A stretch of DNA of 64,000 nt, taken from Parapedobacter sp964498395 (GTDB lineage Bacteria; Bacteroidota; Bacteroidia; Sphingobacteriales; Sphingobacteriaceae). Below, one piece after another: positions 25,732 to 32,910 of the stretch (positions are counted from its first letter, which is position 1; the number at the start of each line of letters is the position of its first letter). Position numbers and translations under genes: made by a program. Under the pieces are notes generated by a model. That model saw nothing but the letters and a program-made list of their open reading frames with translations, had not been told where the DNA came from and searched no databases. The DNA is taken from assembly GCA_964498395.1 (NCBI GenBank), contig CAZCHE010000002.1:618477-682476 (forward strand), in the 5' to 3' direction.

Positions 25732-27027
25732 TTAATCGTAAGGCCTCCGAAGAAACCACCGGTCATTGAGCGTGAACCCTAAATTGAAATTAATGTAGCG
25801 CTCGCGCACCAGGCTGTTTGACAATGTGCCCATTTGACCAAATTCAGAGGCAAAATTGATTTTGTAAAATGCGGTTCCGAACAACGATGGAAGGGGAAAT
25901 CCAAAGCCCACGGTCACGGCCATACGATTAATGTCTTGATTGCCGATGTTGATGTATGACTTGTCGTATTTGAAACCCAGCCGATAGTCCACCACGTTGA
26001 GGTACTTCACCGATGTCACATCCGGCGTGATTTGCCCTCCGACGGCAAAGCCATAGCTATCGGTAAGCCCCGGGTTTTCGTTACCCTCGCGGTAGTTGCT
26101 CCATTTCGCGTAATTCACATCGCCCCCAACCATCCAGTTGTTGCCCTTGGCCACACTAAAACCTACACTATGTTTCAAAGGCATGGCGATCCGTTGCCTC
26201 CGCCCTTCAAAAAATTCGATGGTATCCACTGGCAGGTTTTCCTGGTCATTAGCCACACTGGTCGGTGTGCGTGTCACCACTTGCGTAGCCCGGGCATATA
26301 ATGGCGTGCCTGCTGTACCCGTATAACCTATCGTTAGGTTGACATTGTTGCTGAATGGTTTGAAATATTGTATACCGTAGTCGTAACTAAAGCCGTTGAC
26401 ATATCGGCTGTTGTCTTTACGTACGTTTAACGCACCGATGTCATTGGGAAATTCAACAGAGTTGATATTATCAAGGGTGCCGAATATATAAGAAGCATTG
26501 ACACCGACACTGAAATTCTTGTTTAACTGGACACCGTAACCGAGATAGGCTTTGGTGGTACCCCCCTCGCCGGCGTATACCGTACGGATGTTTGTCGTAT
26601 CAATCATTCCCGGAATTGCGTAGCTGAAGCCTACATCGGAGAACGGCAAAATACCAAAACTGATCCCTCCGGGGCGCCCTAGCGGGATACCGAAATTGAT
26701 GTGGCTCAATGCAAAGTTATACGAGTTTTCCGACAGTTGGTTTTGGCTAAGTTCGGTGATGTTGCCAAATACACCGATATCGATGGTTGTTAACCCTAAA
26801 GCTGAATAGGAAGCCGGGTTTGCCACGTTGATATTGCCATAACCACCGAGGTAGCGCACCCCTGTCGATATGCCTCCCATGGCACGCGATTGCGGTAAAA
26901 AATCCCCTCGGAGTTCCCCTAAACCAAACCGGGAGTACGGCGAACTAGTGGTGGAGCGTTGCGCGTGAGCGGCGTGGCACACCAATAAGATTGTCAGGGA
27001 AAAAAGGATTTTTTGGATAATATGCAT
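25732..27027 (-). CDS. Outer-membrane beta-barrel protein, FadL-like, unknown substrate
   Basis: A 431-residue exported protein with signal peptide MHIIQKILFSLTILLVCHAA and cleavage near HAQ. The mature start RSTTSSPYSRFGLGEL is common in a family of Bacteroidota outer-membrane proteins encoded next to lptC. The rest alternates amphipathic strands and glycine/aromatic turns (for example NPASYSALGLTTIDIGVFGN), and the C-terminus ends in strand NFNLGFTLNDRWFLRR. The ATG at 27027 is chosen because it opens directly on the signal peptide; an in-frame ATG at 27063 would add 12 non-hydrophobic residues. An exact TAGCTTTG element lies 95 bp upstream. Possible role: lipid or hydrophobic solute passage, by resemblance only. 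Confidence 0.75.
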   Translation of the reverse strand: MHIIQKILFSLTILLVCHAAHAQRSTTSSPYSRFGLGELRGDFLPQSRAMGGISTGVRYLGGYGNINVANPASYSALGLTTIDIGVFGNITELSQNQLSENSYNFALSHINFGIPLGRPGGISFGILPFSDVGFSYAIPGMIDTTNIRTVYAGEGGTTKAYLGYGVQLNKNFSVGVNASYIFGTLDNINSVEFPNDIGALNVRKDNSRYVNGFSYDYGIQYFKPFSNNVNLTIGYTGTAGTPLYARATQVVTRTPTSVANDQENLPVDTIEFFEGRRQRIAMPLKHSVGFSVAKGNNWMVGGDVNYAKWSNYREGNENPGLTDSYGFAVGGQITPDVTSVKYLNVVDYRLGFKYDKSYINIGNQDINRMAVTVGFGFPLPSLFGTAFYKINFASEFGQMGTLSNSLVRERYINFNLGFTLNDRWFLRRPYD

Positions 27028-27121
27028 GGTGATGCTAGGGTACGTTGGGGTGCGATGCTGCATGTGTAGAGATAACTATTTACAATAATGCGCTATTGAG
27101 TATCGATTTTAAAAATGTATG

Positions 27122-27129
27122 CAAAGCTA
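27122..27129 (-). promoter_or_regulatory. -7 element upstream of the outer-membrane protein / lptC operon
   Basis: TAGCTTTG on the minus strand is an exact TAnnTTTG; no good -33 hexamer is seen. The transcript would start near 27115 and carry a leader of about 88 nt. The rest of the 181-bp spacer (27028-27208) holds nothing else recognisable. Confidence 0.4.
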
Positions 27130-27208
27130 TCTAATTTTTGGTTGCTGTGCGGCATTCTTTTTGTTAAAAAAGGTTAAAAGGTTGTATTCGAGTGTTTTGT
27201 ACGGACTG

Positions 27209-28192
27209 TTAGAAAAACTGAAAGTAAACAATGGTCAGCACCAACAAGGCAAAGGCGCTTTCGTACAGCCATCGCTTGGTCGCATAACTGAAATAGTATG
27301 CCATGTAGATGGCGATGGGTGGAACGCTTAGTAGGAAGTGGTTGACCTTCAGGCCCGCATTGAGATAAAAAGAAACGGCGGTCAGGATCACCATGCAAAA
27401 CAGCAGTTGAAAGGATTTACGGATGTGGACTACGCTTTTAAAGAGATTTTGGCGTAGGGTGAAAAAAAACAACACCAAAATCAACACCACCGGAAGCAAC
27501 ACCAGGTAATCGTATATGTCTACACGGATGGAGGTCGAAAAAGGATAGGTCAGCGGAAGCCATAGACCGTAAAAATCATCCATCCTGTCAAACCAGAGGT
27601 AGACAATGCCTAATAAGAAATAGACCGCAAGAAAGCCAATGAATGCCGCAGCCCATTCCCTCCAATTAAAGGGGCGGAAAATGATCAGCCCGCACCATAG
27701 GAGCAGGAACATCACGATAAATGGAAAGTAGACCAGACTCCCTAGGGCCACAATCATTCCCAAATCAAACATCAGCGGTTTGATATCCGTTTGTCGATAT
27801 AGGTTGAGCAGTTTGCTGAGCATCCAGATGGATAGAAAATTACAAACCAAGATGGGTGATAATACTAGGAATGGTAGGATTAAGCTGGCCAGTGTCATAT
27901 ACATGAGTGCCGCGAGGAAGCTGGGGCGTCCCAAAAGATTGAGCTCACTAACCACCTTATTAATCAACAGGGCTTGGATGATGGTGATAGCTAGCGTGAT
28001 GATTACATTGGCCTCAGGCGAGATATCCGCCGCGGGATATAATTGACCTGTAAAATTGGCAATGGCAGGCTCAAAGAAAATGGGTGTCAAATCATCGGGA
28101 AGGTGTAGAAATACCCCTAAACAGAGCATAAGACCCGTAACGGATAGCCATAGTATATTTATGGGAGTGTATTTCCGGAATTGACCAATCAT
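27209..28192 (-). CDS. DUF6427 family integral membrane protein
   Basis: A 327-residue, strongly hydrophobic protein with about nine to ten predicted membrane helices. The opening MIGQFRKYTPINILWL, with N-P-I-N-like IN after a short basic start, fits DUF6427 of Bacteroidota. Functions are not known; the family is usually found near LPS or undecaprenol-related genes. Charged residues are few and lie in short loops (for example NLYRQTDIKPLMFDLG around residue 130). It follows the LpxH-like phosphoesterase by 102 bp on the same strand. Its stop lies about 180 bp before the start of the outer-membrane protein gene. Confidence 0.78.
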   Translation of the reverse strand: MIGQFRKYTPINILWLSVTGLMLCLGVFLHLPDDLTPIFFEPAIANFTGQLYPAADISPEANVIITLAITIIQALLINKVVSELNLLGRPSFLAALMYMTLASLILPFLVLSPILVCNFLSIWMLSKLLNLYRQTDIKPLMFDLGMIVALGSLVYFPFIVMFLLLWCGLIIFRPFNWREWAAAFIGFLAVYFLLGIVYLWFDRMDDFYGLWLPLTYPFSTSIRVDIYDYLVLLPVVLILVLFFFTLRQNLFKSVVHIRKSFQLLFCMVILTAVSFYLNAGLKVNHFLLSVPPIAIYMAYYFSYATKRWLYESAFALLVLTIVYFQFF

Positions 28193-28294
28193 ATCGCTTT
28201 CGCCTCAATGGCGCTACAATAATAAGTTTATAATGGTTAATTGCCAATTTTGATTGGTTAATTATGGGCAATACCCAATAATAATCACCGACCA

Positions 28295-29155
28295 TTAAAT
28301 GGTCGGTTCTGATTTGAGCAAATCGAGCAGTCGCCTGATATCTAGTTTATCACTTAAGTCGCCATCGTTTTCAAGCGCGTCAAATGGTTGGTCATCAGGC
28401 GAGTAATCGGCAGCTTTATACCGATAGATTTCCCACGATCCCCGGTGATATTCCAATGCCGTGAGATTTTCTACCCAATCGCCTGAGTTGAGGTAAGTCA
28501 CCAATCCTTTTTCCGTTTCTATTTGCCTGATTTCGGGTTGGTGTATATGGCCACAAATCACGTATTGGTATCCCTTTTCGATGGCAAGCGATGCAGCGGT
28601 AACCTCAAAATCGTTGATGAATTTTACGGCATTTTTGATGCTGTTTTTGATTTTTTTAGAGAGGCTCATTTTCTCCCTGCCCAGTTTGGCGAGAAACCAA
28701 TTGACGAAACTATTCAATAGGATCAGACTGTCGTATCCAATGGCACCTAGCCGCGCTAACCATTTGGAATGCTGCATGGTCACGTCAAAGATGTCGCCAT
28801 GGAAGACCCAGGCCCGCTTCTTGCCCACGCGTAGGGAGAGTTTATTGGTCAACGTGAGTGACCCTAACCTGAAATCTGCAAATTTGCGTAACATCTCATC
28901 GTGATTTCCTGTCAGGTAGGTAACCGGTATGCCATCGGCAACGAATTTGAGGATTTTCCTGACCACTTTCATGTGCGATTCAGGCCAATAACGTTTGCTG
29001 AATTGCCAAACATCGATGATATCCCCATTGAGGATGATTCGTTTGGGTTTGATACTCTTCAGGTACCGAAGAAGTTCTTTGGCATGGCATCCGTAAGTGC
29101 CGAGATGTACGTCTGAAATGACGACCAGATCTACCTCGCGTTTTTCCATTGGCAA
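28295..29155 (-). CDS. LpxH-like calcineurin-type metallophosphoesterase, second copy
   Basis: A 286-residue phosphoesterase with the full dimetal motif set: DVHLGTYGCH, GDIIDVWQF, GNHDEML, FHGDIFD and CGHIHQPEI. It is commonly annotated as UDP-2,3-diacylglucosamine diphosphatase, but differs from the canonical LpxH at 13887-14636 in spacing and in lacking the D-F-W-F-E-Y segment and the R-x-R-x-x-x-S substrate loop. A helical insert around residues 130-190 (LILLNSFVNWFLAKLGREKM) may touch the membrane. It may be an LpxH-like enzyme acting on another glycolipid or nucleotide-linked lipid. Its last codons form part of a 9-bp palindrome (28288-28306) around the stop. A 37-residue membrane ORF lies 6 bp upstream. 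Confidence 0.82.
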   Translation of the reverse strand: MPMEKREVDLVVISDVHLGTYGCHAKELLRYLKSIKPKRIILNGDIIDVWQFSKRYWPESHMKVVRKILKFVADGIPVTYLTGNHDEMLRKFADFRLGSLTLTNKLSLRVGKKRAWVFHGDIFDVTMQHSKWLARLGAIGYDSLILLNSFVNWFLAKLGREKMSLSKKIKNSIKNAVKFINDFEVTAASLAIEKGYQYVICGHIHQPEIRQIETEKGLVTYLNSGDWVENLTALEYHRGSWEIYRYKAADYSPDDQPFDALENDGDLSDKLDIRRLLDLLKSEPTI

Positions 29156-29161
29156 TGGTGG

Positions 29162-29275
29162 TTAGAGGTCATCCCTGTCTTCAAATCGCACATCGAAGTA
29201 ATTGATGAAAAGGTATGTCAACCCACCGATGATGCATACACATGCGCAAATGGCTATTTCCAACAGGTATACCAT
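29162..29275 (-). CDS. Candidate 37-residue single-pass membrane protein
   Basis: A short ORF starting ATG at 29275 and reading MVYLLEIAICACVCIIGG, then LTYLFINYFDVRFEDRDDL. One hydrophobic helix (about residues 3-26, with three cysteines) is followed by an acidic cytoplasmic-type tail. It ends 6 bp before the start of the LpxH-like phosphoesterase on the same strand, a spacing typical of an operon. No homologue is recognised from memory. It could be a small membrane partner for the phosphoesterase, or a chance ORF; the clean helix and position favour a real gene. Confidence 0.42.
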   Translation of the reverse strand: MVYLLEIAICACVCIIGGLTYLFINYFDVRFEDRDDL

Positions 29276-29368
29276 AATGCATACAAATAAAGCAGGTTAA
29301 TATTACTTAGGTATTATCGGAAGATTAAGTTATGCGGTGGCGACCAGTTGTTTTTGGTCATCGGAGCC

Positions 29369-29479
29369 ATGAAGATAGACACGACGGTTACTTCAACTAT
29401 GCAGGGTGTCGTGCTGTATGTAGAACGTCGAGCCGAGGTGTCGGTCAGCACAGATGATTTAGTACTTGAAATGGAATAA
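29369..29479 (+). pseudogene. Possible remnant of a biotinyl/lipoyl-attachment domain
   Basis: A 36-codon ORF reads MKIDTTVTSTMQGVVLYVER and ends VSTDDLVLEME before TAA. The pattern T-x-M-x-G-V-V, a short spacer, V-x-V, D-x-L-V-L-E-M resembles the first half of a biotin carboxyl carrier domain, in which the lysine-bearing AMKM motif should follow immediately; here the frame stops instead and neither other frame continues the similarity. Most likely a degraded fragment or a chance likeness. It lies 38 bp upstream of the FAD/Fe-S dehydrogenase gene. Confidence 0.25.
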
Positions 29480-29505
29480 TATACATGACTAAGCTATACG
29501 ATCTG

Positions 29506-29513
29506 TATCTTTA
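29506..29513 (+). promoter_or_regulatory. Possible -7 element of the FAD/Fe-S dehydrogenase gene
   Basis: TATCTTTA matches seven of eight positions of TAnnTTTG and sits only 4 bp before the GTG start, implying a leaderless or near-leaderless message. No clear -33 element is visible, so confidence is low. Confidence 0.3.
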
Positions 29514-29517
29514 AGCC

Positions 29518-32463
29518 GTGAACACTGACATAAACGAACAACTGAAAAACAGGCTGCGTGAATTTGGGGAATTATTGACAGGTGCGTTTTACCATGACGA
29601 TAGCCCCGCTCACCAAACCATCCTCCGGGCGTACTCCACGGATGCGTCCGTGTACCAGGAGCGGCCCTTGGCGGTCGCGATACCCAAGGATATCCATGAC
29701 CTGAAAGTGCTGATCGCTTTTGCATCCGACCATGGGGTGACGCTCATCCCGCGCACCGCAGGTACTTCGTTAGCGGGGCAGGTAGTGGGCCGAGGTATCG
29801 TGGTGGATGTATCCAAGTATTTCAATAAGATATTGGAAGTCAATGTGGAAGAACGGTGGGTGCGTGTGCAGCCCGGGGTGATCCGAGATGACCTCAATGC
29901 CTACCTGAAGCCTTATGGCTTGATGTTTGGCCCCGAAACCTCTACCGCAAGCCGGGCCATGGTCGGAGGGATGGTCGGTAATAATTCAAGTGGCCTGCAT
30001 TCCATCGTTTGGGGAGATACGCGAAGCCACCTGCTATCGGCGAAGGTGCTGCTTGACGATACCACGGAGGTAACTTTTGAGGCACTGGATACGGCCATGC
30101 TATTTGGTAAATTACAACAGGGCGACCGGGAAGGCTATATTTATCGCGAGGTAAACAACTTGCTTACCGATCCCCAAAACCTTGCCGCTATCGCTAACGG
30201 GTACCCTAAGGAGTCCATCACGAGGCGTAACACGGGTTATGCGCTGGATTTATTGGCTGACACGACCGAACCGTTCAATCTGTGCAAACTGTTTGCTGGG
30301 TCGGAGGGTACCTTGGGAATCCTGACCGAGGCGAAGCTTAATCTATTGCCATTACCCCCCAGGGAAATCGGATTGCTATGCATCCATTGCCACACACTCA
30401 TCGAATCGTTGCACGCCAATGTGATTGCCTTACGGCATTATCCCGAGGCTTCCGAACTGGTGGATAAATATATCATGGACTTTACCAAGGAACACCCTAC
30501 TTACCAATACAACCGTTTCTTTATCGAAGGCGACCCGGAGGCCCTGCTCATGGTCGAGTTTCGGGGGGATACCCTAGAAGAAGTGGAGCGCAAGGCAGAA
30601 GCGTTGAAAGCCGATTTGCAAGCGCAGGGGTTGGGGTATGCCCATCCGCTGGTAACCGGTGTGGAAACCAACCTGGTGTGGGATGTGCGGAAAGCGGGGT
30701 TGGGATTGATTCGAAACCTGCCGGGAGATACGCAACCGGTTAACCTGATCGAAGATTGTGCGGTATCGCCCGAAGATTTACCGGCCTACATCGAAGCGTT
30801 GCAATCGATATTGGATAAGTATCAGCTCAAGGCTTCTTATTATGCGCATGCGGGTGCGGGAGAACTGCATGTGGAACCGTTGATCAATTTGAAAACCCCT
30901 GAAGGGAAGAAGGTTTTCCGCGCCGTGTTGGCTGAAACGGCGGTATTGGTCAAGAAATACAGCGGATCACTAAGCGGGGAACATGGCGATGGGCGCTTAC
31001 GGGGTGAGTTTATCGGCAGCGTGCTAGGCGATGAGGTGTATGCCCTATTGCGACAGGTAAAGGAGATTTTTGACCCACGTGGCGTGTTTAATGCCAATAA
31101 GATCGTGGATACCCCACCGATGGACAGCTACCTGCGTTATGAGCATAATACGTCAGCCCTGGATATCGCCACGGTATTTGATTTCAGCAGGCAGGAAAGT
31201 ATATTGCGGTTGGCCGAGAAATGCTCGGGGTCGGGCGATTGCCGGCGTTCGCATATTGCTGGCGGCACGATGTGCCCATCTTATATGGCCACACGGGAGG
31301 AGAAAGACACCACCCGTGCCCGAGCAAACATGCTCCGTCAATTCCTGACCGATTCACCTAAGGCAAACCGTTTTGACCATCGGGAAATCAAGGAAGTGAT
31401 GGATCTCTGCCTGAGTTGCAAGGGGTGCAAAACGGAATGCCCATCAGGGGTGGATATCGCTAAAATGAAAGCGGAATTTCTGCAACATTACTACGATGCC
31501 AACGGTACGCCGTTCAGGGCTTGGGTCATTGCTAATTTCACGAAATCCCAGCGGTTGGCCGCCTATATTCCGGGTATTTACAATGCCGTCATCGGCAATG
31601 GGCCATTGAGTGGCATGGTGAAATGGGCATTAGGCTTCGCCAGCGACCGGTCGCTACCCGAGGTAGGAGGCATCACCTTTCGCAAATGGTTGGTGAAGCA
31701 GCATAAAAAGTCTTTAAATAAGGCCAAGAAACGGGTTTATTTATTTTGTGATGAGTTTACGGATTATAATGATGTCCATATCGGTCAAACGGCATACCGC
31801 TTATTGACGGCGCTAGGATATGAAGTTTGCGTGGCTAAACATGTCGAAAGCGGGCGCACCTACCTTTCCAAGGGCTTGGTACGGAAAGCGAAGGCCATTG
31901 CCAATCGGAATATCCAATATTTAAAAGATCTCATCACGGCGGATACGCCGCTAATCGGCATCGAGCCGTCTGCCATCATCACCTTTCGGGATGAATACCT
32001 GGATCTCGTTGACCGGCAATTGGTGCCAGCAGCCAAGCAGGTAGCAAAGCATGCGTTGCTCATTGACGAGTTTTTGGCTGCCGAGATGGCTGCCGGAAAT
32101 ATCGACCAAGGCGTATTTGGTCAAGAGCACCGTAAAATCAAACTACACGGCCATTGCTACCAAAAAGCTTTCCACCTGGTTGATGCCACGGAAAAAATAT
32201 TGGGTTTTCCGATGAATCACGAAGTGGAGACGATTCCTTCAGGGTGCTGCGGAATGGCGGGGTCATTCGGTTACGAAAAAGAGCATTACAACGTATCGAT
32301 GCAAGTAGGTGAGTTGGTGTTGCTACCCGCCGTGCGGAACACGCCCGATGAGACGCTGATTGTAGCCCCTGGAACCAGCTGCCGCCATCAAATCAAGGAT
32401 GGGGCAGGTAGGCGGGCGTACCACCCTGTGGAGGTCCTTTGGGCTGCACTGGCAGACAAGTAA
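29518..32463 (+). CDS. FAD-linked dehydrogenase with 4Fe-4S and CCG domains (YdiJ/GlcD-GlcF type)
   Basis: A 981-residue fusion enzyme that oxidises a 2-hydroxy acid and passes electrons through Fe-S centres, probably to the quinone pool. In order: FAD_binding_4 domain (about residues 40-200, with PRTAGTSLAGQVVG), FAD-oxidase C-terminal domain (about 260-540, with SGEHGDGRLRGEF), ferredoxin-like cysteines (Cys569, Cys575, then Cys631, Cys634, Cys637 and Cys641 in CLSCKGCKTEC), and a CCG region (HGHCYQKA and SGCCGMAGSFGYEKEHY). E. coli YdiJ, a D-2-hydroxyglutarate dehydrogenase, has the same layout; D-lactate is the other likely substrate. Start is GTG; no ATG occurs nearby. Its stop is 3 bp from the stop of the convergent regulator gene. 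Confidence 0.9.
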   Translation: MNTDINEQLKNRLREFGELLTGAFYHDDSPAHQTILRAYSTDASVYQERPLAVAIPKDIHDLKVLIAFASDHGVTLIPRTAGTSLAGQVVGRGIVVDVSKYFNKILEVNVEERWVRVQPGVIRDDLNAYLKPYGLMFGPETSTASRAMVGGMVGNNSSGLHSIVWGDTRSHLLSAKVLLDDTTEVTFEALDTAMLFGKLQQGDREGYIYREVNNLLTDPQNLAAIANGYPKESITRRNTGYALDLLADTTEPFNLCKLFAGSEGTLGILTEAKLNLLPLPPREIGLLCIHCHTLIESLHANVIALRHYPEASELVDKYIMDFTKEHPTYQYNRFFIEGDPEALLMVEFRGDTLEEVERKAEALKADLQAQGLGYAHPLVTGVETNLVWDVRKAGLGLIRNLPGDTQPVNLIEDCAVSPEDLPAYIEALQSILDKYQLKASYYAHAGAGELHVEPLINLKTPEGKKVFRAVLAETAVLVKKYSGSLSGEHGDGRLRGEFIGSVLGDEVYALLRQVKEIFDPRGVFNANKIVDTPPMDSYLRYEHNTSALDIATVFDFSRQESILRLAEKCSGSGDCRRSHIAGGTMCPSYMATREEKDTTRARANMLRQFLTDSPKANRFDHREIKEVMDLCLSCKGCKTECPSGVDIAKMKAEFLQHYYDANGTPFRAWVIANFTKSQRLAAYIPGIYNAVIGNGPLSGMVKWALGFASDRSLPEVGGITFRKWLVKQHKKSLNKAKKRVYLFCDEFTDYNDVHIGQTAYRLLTALGYEVCVAKHVESGRTYLSKGLVRKAKAIANRNIQYLKDLITADTPLIGIEPSAIITFRDEYLDLVDRQLVPAAKQVAKHALLIDEFLAAEMAAGNIDQGVFGQEHRKIKLHGHCYQKAFHLVDATEKILGFPMNHEVETIPSGCCGMAGSFGYEKEHYNVSMQVGELVLLPAVRNTPDETLIVAPGTSCRHQIKDGAGRRAYHPVEVLWAALADK

Positions 32464-32466
32464 GGT

Positions 32467-32910
32467 CTATGGCTGCTTTCGAAAGAAGTGTGCGAGGACG
32501 TTGCTAGTTTTTAAGGCGAGGAGACTTTCCCGTTTTATGGGTTTCACCAAATAGTTGATAAGCTGTCGGTATGCGTTCGCTTTTTCTCGGTCTGCTTTGT
32601 CGATTGATGAAGTGACGATGACCACGTGAATATTTTTGTGATGTGGTAGTTTATGGAGCGCATCTAGCACTTCCCATCCATTCATGAGGGGCATATTGAT
32701 GTCTAGAAAGAGCAAGAACGTCGTGTCATCGGCAATTTGTTCATTTAATAAGTTAATTGCCTCCTTTCCATTGGAGCAGCTTATCGGATTCTCGGCAATA
32801 CCGGTATCACGTAGCAGTACTTTTGCCATCATGTTGAATACGGCATCGTCATCGATAATCATGACGCGCAGATTCGTCGTCGATTCAATTTTGGTGATGG
32901 TTTGCAACAC
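32467..32910 (-). CDS. Single-domain response regulator (REC only)
   Basis: A 147-residue receiver domain with no output domain. The acidic pocket is IIDDD (about residues 18-22), the phosphoacceptor Asp is in FLDINMP (about residue 69), the switch Thr/Ser in IVTSS (about 99-103) and the conserved Lys in YLVKPIK (about 122). It overlaps the end of the PAS sensor gene by 26 bp, so the two are translationally coupled and form a pair. A REC-only partner often shuttles phosphate or controls a target by protein contact. Its stop codon lies 3 bp from that of the convergent dehydrogenase gene. Confidence 0.92.
   Translation of the reverse strand: MLQTITKIESTTNLRVMIIDDDAVFNMMAKVLLRDTGIAENPISCSNGKEAINLLNEQIADDTTFLLFLDINMPLMNGWEVLDALHKLPHHKNIHVVIVTSSIDKADREKANAYRQLINYLVKPIKRESLLALKTSNVLAHFFRKQP

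Noticed and set aside
28288..28306. Palindrome CCGACCATT / AATGGTCGG at the stop of the LpxH-like gene
   Set aside because: Stem of 9 bp but no T-run follows in the minus direction, so I do not call it a terminator; it may be chance around the stop codon.
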